Source: Micromonospora echinaurantiaca
GTDB lineage: Bacteria; Actinomycetota; Actinomycetes; Mycobacteriales; Micromonosporaceae
Assembly (NCBI RefSeq): GCF_900090235.1
Contig: NZ_LT607750.1
Coordinates: 3,360,501-3,424,500, forward strand
DNA: 64,000 nt
Direction: 5' to 3'
This document shows, piece by piece, positions 35,351-42,572 of the stretch (positions are counted from its first letter, which is position 1; every line of letters begins with the position of its first letter). Both the position numbers and the translations under genes were made by a program. The notes under the pieces are model-generated. The model was not told where the DNA came from. It ran no database searches and saw only the letters and a list, made by a program, of their open reading frames with translations.

Positions 35351-35881
35351 TCAACGGGACTCGCGGTCGAGGGCCCGCTGGTGGCGGGCGAGCGCCCGGC
35401 GGTACGCGTGGTCGAGCAGCCGATCGACCTCCGGCAGCCGCCCGACGCCGGGATTGAGGACGCACGCCCAGCCGTGCAGCCCGTACGCGGGATGGGGCTG
35501 GATCTCGTCCACCCGGCTGAAGTCGACTTCCGACCGGCGGTCGGGCAACTCCGCCGGTGGGTAGCCGAACCGGCGCTGGAACTCGGCCCGGCCGAGCTCG
35601 ACGTTCAGCCGGAAGACGCCCGGTCGGTCGAGCCGGGAGTCCTCGTCGAAGCCGGGCGTGTCGTGGTAGACGATCGTGGCGAACGGCCGCCGCCGGTCCG
35701 GCCCGACGAAGAAGAACCGGTCGCCCCAGTGCGTCTCGGGCACGCCCGACGTCTCGTCGGCCACCACCTGGGCGACGTCGGGCAGCGCGAGGATCCGCTC
35801 GACGAGCGCCTCGGCGGACACCGGCTCCCGTCCCTCGTCGCCGTACGACCAACCCGCCGATGATTCGCGTCCAGAAGTCAT
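35351..35881 (-). CDS. DUF6194-family protein
   Basis: A 176-residue cytoplasmic protein. Recognisable family sequence: ETHWGDRFFFVGPDRRRPFA, TIVYHDTPGFDEDSRLDRPG, VFRLNVELGRAEFQRRFG and HPAYGLHGWACVLNPG. The fold is related to DUF1801/YjbR-like small-molecule or DNA-binding domains, but function is unknown. The ATG at 35881 is used; an internal GTG before SAEALVERIL would remove the first 20 residues. It is divergent from the MerR paralogue at 35995. Confidence 0.82.
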   Translation of the reverse strand: MTSGRESSAGWSYGDEGREPVSAEALVERILALPDVAQVVADETSGVPETHWGDRFFFVGPDRRRPFATIVYHDTPGFDEDSRLDRPGVFRLNVELGRAEFQRRFGYPPAELPDRRSEVDFSRVDEIQPHPAYGLHGWACVLNPGVGRLPEVDRLLDHAYRRALARHQRALDRESR

Positions 35882-35897
35882 GGCCTCAACCGTATCC

Positions 35898-35921
35898 TTG
35901 AACTACCTTGTGAAAGTTCGA
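35898..35921. promoter_or_regulatory. Inverted repeat upstream of the two-headed MerR gene
   Basis: TTGAACT-N10-AGTTCGA, six of seven arm positions pairing, in the 113-bp gap between the DUF6194 gene (minus) and the MerR gene (plus). Spacing resembles MerR operators. Possible autoregulatory site. Confidence 0.35.
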
Positions 35922-35994
35922 TGGCGGGTGGCACAGGAGGGTCCAGCTGAAGTCTCAAACCGGAGTACATGCCGGGGCGGGTGGTCACCGGCCG

Positions 35995-36726
35995 GTGGAC
36001 CTCGCCCGCGAGCACGGCATCTCCACCCAGGCGGTCCGCAACTACGAAGACGCCGGCGTCATCCCGGCGGCCCGCCGCACGCCGAGCGGGTACCGCCGTT
36101 ACTCGGCCCGGCACGCAATAGCGCTGCGGGCGTACCTCGCGCTGATCCCGGCGCACGGCTACGCGACCAGCGGCGAGATCATGCGCGCCGTCAACGCAGA
36201 TGACCTGGACACCGCCCTACGGGCGATCGACCGCAGCCATGCCCAGCTGCTACGGGACCGGGAGACGCTCGACGCCGTCGAGTCGGCCGTCGGCATCCTC
36301 GCGAACCCGCCGGCCACGGACCGGCCCGACCGCCCGCTGACGGTGGGTGCCCTCGCCCACCGGCTCGGGGTGACACCCGCGACGCTGCGGAAATGGGAAC
36401 GAGCCGGCATCCTCGAGCCGATCCGCGACCGCGCCACCCACCACCGCCTGTACGGCCCGGAGGACGTGCGCGACGCCGACCTGGCCCACCTGCTCCGGCG
36501 CGGCGGCTATCTGCTGGAGCAGATTGCCACCGTCATGCGGCGGGTCCGCGACGCCGACGGGCCGGAGGCGCTGGCCGGCTCGTTGGAGGGCTGGCGCGCC
36601 CGGCTGGCCGCCCGCGGGCGCGCCATGCTCCTCGCCGCCGCCCGCCTCGCCGACTACCTCCACGTCGAGGACGACGAACGCCGGGGCGATGCCGCAACCA
36701 CCGAGCCCGCACGCACGACCGGCTGA
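35995..36726 (+). CDS. Two-headed MerR-family regulator (paralogue 2)
   Basis: A 243-residue regulator with the same double-MerR plan as the protein encoded at 30852-31607: unit 1 VDLAREHGISTQAVRNYEDA to GYRRYSARHAIALRAYLALI; unit 2 TVGALAHRLGVTPATLRKWE to HHRLYGPEDVRDADLAHLLR. The middle parts (SGEIMRAVNADDLDTALRAI here, TREIMAAVHRGDLPAALATL there) also correspond. The first helix may start a few residues upstream; GTG 35995 is the first usable start. No clear partner; DUF6194 gene is divergent. Confidence 0.87.
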   Translation: MDLAREHGISTQAVRNYEDAGVIPAARRTPSGYRRYSARHAIALRAYLALIPAHGYATSGEIMRAVNADDLDTALRAIDRSHAQLLRDRETLDAVESAVGILANPPATDRPDRPLTVGALAHRLGVTPATLRKWERAGILEPIRDRATHHRLYGPEDVRDADLAHLLRRGGYLLEQIATVMRRVRDADGPEALAGSLEGWRARLAARGRAMLLAAARLADYLHVEDDERRGDAATTEPARTTG

Positions 36727-36791
36727 AACGACTCCGGCTCGAATGCCGGCCAGTCTGCTGCGGGTTGCGCTGCTGGCCGGCGCCTTCGGTC

Positions 36792-36905
36792 GGGGGTGGC
36801 GGGCAGCCTGCTGCGTCGGGGGCGCGGTTGGGGGTGGCGGGCAGCCTGCTGCGTCGGGGGCGCGGTTGGGGGTGGCGGGCAGCCTGCTGCGTCGGGGGCG
36901 CGGTT
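36792..36905. repeat. Three identical 38-bp tandem repeats
   Basis: Units at 36792-36829, 36830-36867 and 36868-36905 are identical, each starting GGGGGTGGCGGGCAGCCTGC. They lie just beyond the MerR paralogue and directly next to the palindromic element at 36910. Exact identity implies recent expansion. Confidence 0.9.
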
Positions 36906-36909
36906 GGGA

Positions 36910-36978
36910 GTGTGGCCCCGCCGTGCCCGGCTCCGGGCGGTCAGGCTTGATCCCTGCGCCGGGCACGGCGGGCCACAC
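36910..36978. repeat. Long palindromic repeat element, copy 1
   Basis: Arms of about 21-22 bp (GTGTGGCCCCGCCGTGCCCGG and the complement GCCGGGCACGGCGGGCCACA) around a 26-base loop containing GGTCAGGCTTGATCCC. A second copy in the opposite orientation lies at 38914-38981. One arm here has an extra C. Confidence 0.85.
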
Positions 36979-37063
36979 CCCTGTCCCGGTCGAGCCTCGA
37001 CCGCCGGTCGCGGTCGTGAGTCGGTGGCTCGCGCTGTCTGCGTGGGTGTGCGGGTCGCTGGTC

Positions 37064-37114
37064 GAGATCTTGGACAGTTTCGGTTAGCTGCGGACGGTAA
37101 CTGTCCAAGATCTC
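37064..37114. repeat. Perfect 16-bp inverted repeat, 19-base loop
   Basis: GAGATCTTGGACAGTT (37064-37079) and AACTGTCCAAGATCTC (37099-37114) pair perfectly. AT content is higher than the surroundings. It is third in a row of hairpins downstream of the minus-strand transglycosylase-like gene and may be a dispersed repeat of this genus. Confidence 0.75.
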
Positions 37115-37129
37115 CGCCAGGCCGCCGGT

Positions 37130-37172
37130 CGCCACTGGCCGGCACCCGTTGGTGGAGTGCCGGCCAGTGGCG
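37130..37172 (-). terminator. Hairpin downstream of the transglycosylase-like gene (second of three)
   Basis: Perfect 16-bp arms CGCCACTGGCCGGCAC and GTGCCGGCCAGTGGCG with an 11-base loop. Possibly a second termination stem. Confidence 0.5.
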
Positions 37173-37181
37173 GTGGATGTG

Positions 37182-37218
37182 CTGCTGGCCGACACCCGGT
37201 GTGGGTGTCGGCCAGCAG
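37182..37218 (-). terminator. Terminator hairpin after the transglycosylase-like gene
   Basis: Perfect 16-bp arms CTGCTGGCCGACACCC and GGGTGTCGGCCAGCAG with a 5-base loop, 21 bp beyond the stop codon at 37240. No T-run. Confidence 0.65.
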
Positions 37219-37239
37219 TCCTGCGTGTGTTGGGTTGGG

Positions 37240-37833
37240 TCAGCTGTTCCAGTGCTCGGCGACGAGGTCGGCGGCCTGCTGCTCCCACTGGGCGTAGTGG
37301 AACGGGTAGGCCGACACCTGCACCGTCTGGGCGGCCTTGGTCAGCGGCATGTCCTGCCAGCCGTCGACCTGCTTGAGGCCCTTCAGGAACGCCTTGGTCG
37401 AGTACTCGGGGTCGGTGATCTGCTCGACCGTGCCCCAACCGCTGGACGGGCGCTGCTGGAACAGACCCTGCGAGTCGTGGTCGTTGCGCTCACCCAGGTG
37501 ACCCAGGTTCTCCAGCTTCGACTCCTGCAGCGCGGTAGCGATCGCCACCACGGCGGCCCGCTCGTCCATGTCGGACTTCTTCGTCGCCGCGATGATCGCC
37601 TTCACGTTCTCCACCTGCTCACCGTCGAGCTCGATGCGCGACTGCTCACCCTGCACACCATGCGGAACCAGCTTCGCCTTATCGACACCCGGCTTGTCAG
37701 CCTGCACCACGGCAACCGGCTTCACCGACTCGACCGACGCGGCCTCGGCGTTCGTGGCGGGGCCGGCGAAGATGCCACCGGCGAAGGCCAGACCAGCAAT
37801 ACCCAGAACGCTCTTACGCATGATCGTGTTCAT
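37240..37833 (-). CDS. Secreted transglycosylase-like/hypothetical wall protein
   Basis: A 197-residue protein from ATG 37833, with GAAGGAGC eight bases upstream. A signal peptide (MRKSVLGIAGLAFAGGIFAG, cleavage near NAEAAS) precedes a soluble domain: VENVKAIIAATKKSDMDERA, AVVAIATALQESKLENLGHL, NDHDSQGLFQQRPSSGWGTV, and VQVSAYPFHYAQWEQQAADL. The ALQESxxxNL, SxGLFQQRPSxGWG and AYPxxYAxWE motifs are those of actinobacterial lysozyme-like (SLT-like) secreted proteins, with Glu in QES as the candidate catalytic residue. Less GC-biased at silent sites than neighbours, as expected for a highly expressed gene. Followed by three stacked hairpins. Confidence 0.88.
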   Translation of the reverse strand: MNTIMRKSVLGIAGLAFAGGIFAGPATNAEAASVESVKPVAVVQADKPGVDKAKLVPHGVQGEQSRIELDGEQVENVKAIIAATKKSDMDERAAVVAIATALQESKLENLGHLGERNDHDSQGLFQQRPSSGWGTVEQITDPEYSTKAFLKGLKQVDGWQDMPLTKAAQTVQVSAYPFHYAQWEQQAADLVAEHWNS

Positions 37834-39116
37834 CACAAAGCTCCTTCGGGGGATGACGCCACCAAACCCAAGGGGGACGGGCCACAGCAGCGCAAGCACC
37901 ATCAGGCGCTCAAAAGACTCGGGGGGAAGAACTACTCGGCACTCTCGCCGGGGCGGGGGATGCCCTGGCCGGTGCCAGATGCCCGGCAAGACCAGCTGGG
38001 CGGGGGTGCCCTGCGCGGTGCCGGACTGTGTGTAACGACCGCCAGCCCACCATCATTCCGGGGCCAGAACCCTCACCCGGCTCTGCCGGGCGGGGTGTTG
38101 CTGCGATCGCCGGGGGATGCAACGACCGGCCGCCCGCCACCATTCCACCGGGCCCACGGGCCTCGCGGCCGGCCGGGCCGGCGGCGTGCCCTTGCTCGAT
38201 CGTCCGCATGATGTAACGCCCCCGACCCGGCCCCGATTCCGCCACCGAGATGCCCCCGGTCACACCCACAAACCCGACAAACACCCCACCAACAGGTCTG
38301 ACCACCGCTCGGCCGGAGGGCTCGCCGGCGTGACGACACCATGTCGCCGATATGGGGCCATCCCGGACGGGTCGACACCGCCACATCGGCGAAACGACGA
38401 CAGGGCCCGCACGCTCACGGCGGGCCCGCACGCTCAAGGCCCCGGATGCGCGGAAAGTCCGGATGCCCGAAACCCGGGCTGAGGTTTCATCCAGCGTCAC
38501 GGAGGGCCCGATGGGATCCCGACGGTGGGTGGGGTCATCAAGGAACGAGCGTGATACCTCAGGGGCATATTGATGACTGGGAGGTATCAACCTCTCGGAC
38601 AACATGCCCAGCCTCCGACGACACGCCCGAACCGCCCAGCCGCCACCAACCAGCCGCCGAACCGCGCCGGACGGGACGAGCGCACGGGCGTTGACGAGGG
38701 CAGCTACGCACGGACCTGGGACCAGACAGAGAGTGCGCCCGGCCACGCGACCACGCGAGCGGTGGACCGCGACGACGGCAGTGCCCGTCGCGACCGCACG
38801 AACGGGACCGGACCACGACAACACTGGACTCGCCGTGACCACACCGACGGACCCCGACCACGACGAAGGTGGGGCCACCATGAACGTACGAGCGGAGCTG
38901 GACCACGGCGAGGGTGTGGCCCGCCGTGACCGGCGAAGGGATCAAGCCTGACCGCCCGGAGCCGGTCACGGCGGGCCACACCCCAACCGCAACCACCCAC
39001 CCACCGCAAGCGGACGGCCGCGCCCCGACCCCGCCAACGCACGAACCGACAGCCACGAAGGCACGACTCAGCCCGGCCGCGATTGCCGGTGCAGCCCGAC
39101 AGCATCAAAGGGCCGT
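37834..39116. other. 1.28-kb gene-free, repeat-rich region
   Basis: No convincing gene. Items seen: two to three diverged tandem copies of about 90 bp around 38030-38230 (shared cores GTAACGACCG, GCAACGACCG and GTAACGCCCC); a direct repeat GGGCCCGCACGCTCA at 38403 and 38422; an inverted repeat TGATACCTC (38552-38560)/GAGGTATCA (38581-38589); and the second palindromic element at 38914. The leader of the transglycosylase-like gene is inside this region. Confidence 0.6.
38914..38981. repeat. Long palindromic repeat element, copy 2
   Basis: Perfect 21-bp arms (GTGTGGCCCGCCGTGACCGG onward) with a 26-base loop GGGATCAAGCCTGACCGCCC (core). The loop is the reverse complement of the loop in copy 1 at 25 of 26 positions, so the two copies are oppositely oriented. 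A C-G pair in copy 1 is an A-T pair here, a compensatory change. Confidence 0.88.
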
Positions 39117-39761
39117 TCAGACGCCCAGGTATCGCAGCACCGCGAGCACCCGCCGGCTGTACCCGGACGTCTGCGACAGGTCGAGCTTGTCGAAGATCGT
39201 GTTGATGTGCTTCTCGACGGCGCTCTGCGACACGTGCAACCGCTCGGCGATGGTGGCGTTCGTGTGCCCCTGGGCCATGTGGTGCAGCACGTCCCGTTCG
39301 CGGGCCGTCAGCCGGCTCAGCGGATCCGCCGGTTCCGCGCCGGCGAGGACCCGGCGGACCACCTCGGGGTCCAGCGCCGTGGCGCCGGCGGCCACCCGGT
39401 CGAGGGCGTCGAGGAAATCGTCGACCTGGGCGACCCGGTCCTTGAGCAGGTAGCCGACGCCCTCCGGGCGGTCGGCCAGCAGCCGCGTCGCGTACCGCCG
39501 TTCGACGTACTGGGAGAGCACCAGGACCGCGGTCGCCGGCCAGCGGCGCCGGATCTCCAGCGCCGACCGGAGGCCGTCGTCGGTGTTGGTGGGAGGCATC
39601 CGGACGTCGGTGACGACGACGTCGGGTCGGTGCCGTTCGACGGCGGTGACCAGTTCGTCGGCCGAGGCCACCGCGGCCACGACCTCGTGCCCCTCCTCGG
39701 CGAGCAGCCGGGCCAGCCCTTCTCGCAGCAACGCCGAGTCTTCCGCCAGCACTATCCGCAC
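39117..39761 (-). CDS. NarL/LuxR-type response regulator
   Basis: A 214-residue regulator. The receiver domain has acidic pocket EDS (7-9), phosphorylation Asp 52 (VVVTDVRMPP) and Lys in YLLKDRV. The C-terminal LuxR HTH is LTARERDVLHHMAQGHTNATIA to SQSAVEKHINTIFDKLDL. The ATG lies inside the end of the kinase gene (10-bp overlap at 39752-39761), so kinase and regulator are translated together. Phosphorylated by the adjacent kinase; targets unknown. Confidence 0.95.
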   Translation of the reverse strand: MRIVLAEDSALLREGLARLLAEEGHEVVAAVASADELVTAVERHRPDVVVTDVRMPPTNTDDGLRSALEIRRRWPATAVLVLSQYVERRYATRLLADRPEGVGYLLKDRVAQVDDFLDALDRVAAGATALDPEVVRRVLAGAEPADPLSRLTARERDVLHHMAQGHTNATIAERLHVSQSAVEKHINTIFDKLDLSQTSGYSRRVLAVLRYLGV

Positions 39762-40915
39762 GGCAACTCCGCGAGCACCATGGTCGGCCCGCCGGGCGGG
39801 CTGTCCACCCGCAGCCGGCCGTCCAGGGCGGCCACCCGGCGGGCCAGGCCGGTCAGGCCGGCCCCGGTGGGGTCGGCGCCGCCAACGCCGTCGTCGTGCA
39901 CCCGCAGCCGGATGGTCCCCGCCCGGCTCTCGACCTCCACGGTGATCAGCTTAGCCGCGGCGTGTTTCGCGGCGTTGGTGAGCGCCTCGCAGGCCACGAA
40001 GTAGAGCACCGTCTCGACCGGACGGTCGGGGCGGGTCGCCAGGTCGTAGCGGATGCGCACCGGAATGTCGGAGCGGTCCGCGACGACGCGGAGCACCTCC
40101 CCCAGGTCACCGTCGTCGAGCGCCGACGGGTAGACCCGCCAGGCCACCTCGCGCAACTCGCCGATGGCCCGCTGGGCATCCTGGTGCGCCTGGGCGATCA
40201 GCGCGGCGGCGCGTTCGGGGTCGCGGCTGCGCCGGGCCCGGCCGAGCAGCATGCCGAGGGCGACGAGGCGCTGCTGGAGACCGTCGTGCAGATCCCGTTC
40301 GATGCGCTGCCGTTCGGCGTCCACGGCGGCGACGACCTCGGCGCGGCTGGTGGTCAGCTCGCGGACCCGCCGTTCCAGTTCGGCCCGGGAGCCGGCGCCG
40401 AGCAGTCGGTGGGCGAGCCGGACGTCCAGCGCCGCGATGCTGGCGACGGCCTGGACGTTGACCAGCAGCAGCGCGGCGCCGATGACGACCTGCACCAGGG
40501 CGTCGGCGGGTTCGAGCGTGCCGCGCAGCACGGCCCACAGCACGATCACCGCCAGCACCACGCCGACGGCGAACAGCCCGTACGCCAGCGCGCCGAGCGC
40601 ACCGGGCAGCAGCCGGGCGGCCAGGTAGCCGACGTCGCGCCAGCCCCGGGTCGCCGGCCCGCCCGGGGCCACCCCGGCGGTGAGGAAGCCGGCCAACCGG
40701 CGGCGTTCCAGCCGGACCAGCCCGGCGGCGTACCGCAGGATCGCGGCGTGCGCCCGGCGGCGGGCCGGCGGGACGACCGCCGCGACGGCGACCGCGACGG
40801 CCGCGACGACCAGGAACAGCAGTTCGCCGACGGCGGTCAGGATCCCGGCGGCGACACCGATCGGCACCCTGGCCACGCGTGGCAGCGCGGATCGGGGCCG
40901 CTCCGCGGGATTCAC
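39752..40915 (-). CDS. NarL-type sensor histidine kinase
   Basis: A 387-residue kinase from GTG 40915, which overlaps the stop of the DedA gene. The N-terminal 200 residues hold four membrane helices (VGAAGILTAVGELLFLVVAA-like, LLPGALGALAYGLFAVGVVL, LVQVVIGAALLLVNVQAVAS), a 'putative sensor' type region. The HisKA_3 motif ERQRIERDLHDGLQQRLVAL carries the phospho-His, and the HATPase has ACEALTNAAKHA, VHDDGVGGADP and GAGLTGLARRV. Partner of the overlapping response regulator gene downstream. Confidence 0.94.
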   Translation of the reverse strand: MNPAERPRSALPRVARVPIGVAAGILTAVGELLFLVVAAVAVAVAAVVPPARRRAHAAILRYAAGLVRLERRRLAGFLTAGVAPGGPATRGWRDVGYLAARLLPGALGALAYGLFAVGVVLAVIVLWAVLRGTLEPADALVQVVIGAALLLVNVQAVASIAALDVRLAHRLLGAGSRAELERRVRELTTSRAEVVAAVDAERQRIERDLHDGLQQRLVALGMLLGRARRSRDPERAAALIAQAHQDAQRAIGELREVAWRVYPSALDDGDLGEVLRVVADRSDIPVRIRYDLATRPDRPVETVLYFVACEALTNAAKHAAAKLITVEVESRAGTIRLRVHDDGVGGADPTGAGLTGLARRVAALDGRLRVDSPPGGPTMVLAELPCG

Positions 40916-41715
40916 CGAACCCCGTCGTAATCCCAGCCGCTGTGCTGGCTGTCGGTGTAGGAGCTGCGGTAGATGGTGCCCCGCCCGCTCGGGTCGGGCA
41001 CGCCGGCGGCCGGCGGCGCGGGCGGCGCCGGCGGCGCGACGGGCTCCGCGCCCGCCCGGGCCCGCCGGCGCAGCCGGGAGACGACGAACCAGCCGAAAGC
41101 GGCCACGCAGGCGACGATGACGACGTTCTGCAGGGCGCCGACGTACCCCTCGACGAGGTGCCAGTTGTCGCCAAGCAGGTAACCGGCGAGCACGAAGGTG
41201 CTGTTCCAGATCAGGCTGCCCAGCGTGGTGTAGACGACGAACGTCCAGACCGGCATCCGCTCCACGCCGGCGGGGATGGAGATCAGGCTGCGGAAGATCG
41301 GGATCATCCGCCCGAAGAAGACCGCCTTGACGCCGTGCTTCAGGAACCACTCCTCGGTCCGGTCGACGTCGCTGAGCTTGACCAGCGGTAGCCGTTCCGC
41401 GATGGCCCGGACCCGCTCCCGGCCCAGCGCGGCGCCGATCCAGTAGAGCGCGAGCGCGCCGAGCACCGAACCGAGGGTGGTCCAGAAGATCGCGCTGACC
41501 ACGCTCATCCGGCCCTGACCGGCGACGAAGCCCGCCAGCGGCAGGATCACCTCGCTCGGGATCGGCGGGAACAGGTTCTCCAGGGCGACGGCCAGGCCGG
41601 CGCCCGGGCCGCCGAGCCGTTCCACCAGACCGGTGACGTAGCCGACCAGGCCGTCCTGGGGTGGTTCGGCCTGACCGGTGGCGGCGAGCAGGGCGTGCGG
41701 CGCGCTACGAATCAT
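40912..41715 (-). CDS. DedA-family membrane protein
   Basis: A 267-residue integral membrane protein from ATG 41715. The VTT/DedA domain shows ENLFPPIPSEVILPLAGFVA, IFWTTLGSVLGALALYWIGA, the arginine motif FFGRMIPIFRSLISIPAGVE and LGSLIWNSTFVLAGYLLGDN. DedA proteins are proton-coupled lipid scramblases or flippases for undecaprenyl phosphate or phospholipids. A Pro/Ala-rich cytoplasmic tail of about 55 residues ends TDSQHSGWDYDGVR. It heads an operon with the sensor kinase (overlap 40912-40915), suggesting envelope-stress sensing. Confidence 0.93.
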   Translation of the reverse strand: MIRSAPHALLAATGQAEPPQDGLVGYVTGLVERLGGPGAGLAVALENLFPPIPSEVILPLAGFVAGQGRMSVVSAIFWTTLGSVLGALALYWIGAALGRERVRAIAERLPLVKLSDVDRTEEWFLKHGVKAVFFGRMIPIFRSLISIPAGVERMPVWTFVVYTTLGSLIWNSTFVLAGYLLGDNWHLVEGYVGALQNVVIVACVAAFGWFVVSRLRRRARAGAEPVAPPAPPAPPAAGVPDPSGRGTIYRSSYTDSQHSGWDYDGVR

Positions 41716-41856
41716 GGCCCACACGCTACGAACTGTTCCTGGGAGCCGGCCATGGGGCCGGCCGTCGATCCCGGCGGGGCGGTCCGCACCGGCCGGGGTG
41801 CGGAAAACCACAGGGTCGGCGCCTATCCTGCGGGTCCGCCGTGGAGAGGAGCCGCC

Positions 41857-42549
41857 ATGCGTACGCCGTTGCGCATCGTCGTCGCGCAGCCGCCCTGTGT
41901 GGCGTACGACGTCGGGGTGAACGCGGCGACGCACGCCGCGACGGTGCGCGCGGCGGACGCCCGGGTGGTGGTCTTCCCCGAGCTCTCGCTGACCGGCTAC
42001 CTGCTGGACGCCCCGCCGGTGGACGTCGACGACCCCCGGCTCGGGCCGCTGGTCGAGGCGTGCGCCGACACCGGCACGCTGGCTCTGGCGGGCGCCCCGG
42101 TACGCGGTGAGCACATCGCCATGCTGGCCGTGGACGGCACCGGGTCGCGGGTGGCGTACCGGAAGATGTGGCCCGGTGGGGCGGAGGGCGAGCGCTTCTC
42201 CCCCGGCCCGGCGCCGGCGGTGCTGGCGGTGGACGGCTGGCGGCTGGGGCTGGCGATCTGCCGGGACACCGGGATCGCTGAGCACGCGGCGCGGACCGTG
42301 GCGCTCGGCGTCGACGTCTACGTCGCGGGTGTCCTGGAGCACGCCCGGGACGCGGCCGTCACGCCCGAGCGGGCAGTCCGGATCGCCGCCACGCACCGGG
42401 TGCACGTGGCGGTGGCCAGCTTCGCGGGGTCGACGGGTGGCGGGTACGCCGAGGCGGCCGGCGGGTCGGCGATCTGGGCGCCGGACGGCACGGTGCTCGC
42501 GTGGGCCGGCGACGCGCCGGGCGAGACGGCCGGCGCGACCCTCGGCTGA
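41857..42549 (+). CDS. Carbon-nitrogen hydrolase (nitrilase superfamily)
   Basis: A 230-residue enzyme from ATG 41857, with GAGAGGAG upstream. The Glu-Lys-Cys catalytic triad is complete: Glu 42 (VVFPELSLTGYLL), Lys 103 (YRKMWPGG) and Cys 135 (LAICRDTGIAEH). It hydrolyses amides or nitriles of small molecules. At 230 residues it is slightly shorter than typical (about 260), with no obvious truncation of the core. Divergent from the DedA operon; convergent with the large BTAD regulator. Confidence 0.92.
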   Translation: MRTPLRIVVAQPPCVAYDVGVNAATHAATVRAADARVVVFPELSLTGYLLDAPPVDVDDPRLGPLVEACADTGTLALAGAPVRGEHIAMLAVDGTGSRVAYRKMWPGGAEGERFSPGPAPAVLAVDGWRLGLAICRDTGIAEHAARTVALGVDVYVAGVLEHARDAAVTPERAVRIAATHRVHVAVASFAGSTGGGYAEAAGGSAIWAPDGTVLAWAGDAPGETAGATLG

Positions 42550-42572
42550 GTCCGCACCTGGAGGGATGCCGG

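Noticed and set aside
37834..38250. Possible cyclic-di-AMP (ydaO) riboswitch before the secreted wall protein gene
   Set aside because: Such genes often carry one, but I could not match the conserved cores; only GGGGGA-like pieces appear. A covariance search is needed.
38552..38589. CsoR-like operator around ATACCTCAGGGGCAT
   Set aside because: Only a partial palindrome, no copper or sulfur gene nearby; kept only as an inverted repeat.
38570..38929. Long open frame in the gene-free region
   Set aside because: Low-complexity Arg/Pro/Thr-rich translation, no ribosome-binding site or domain.
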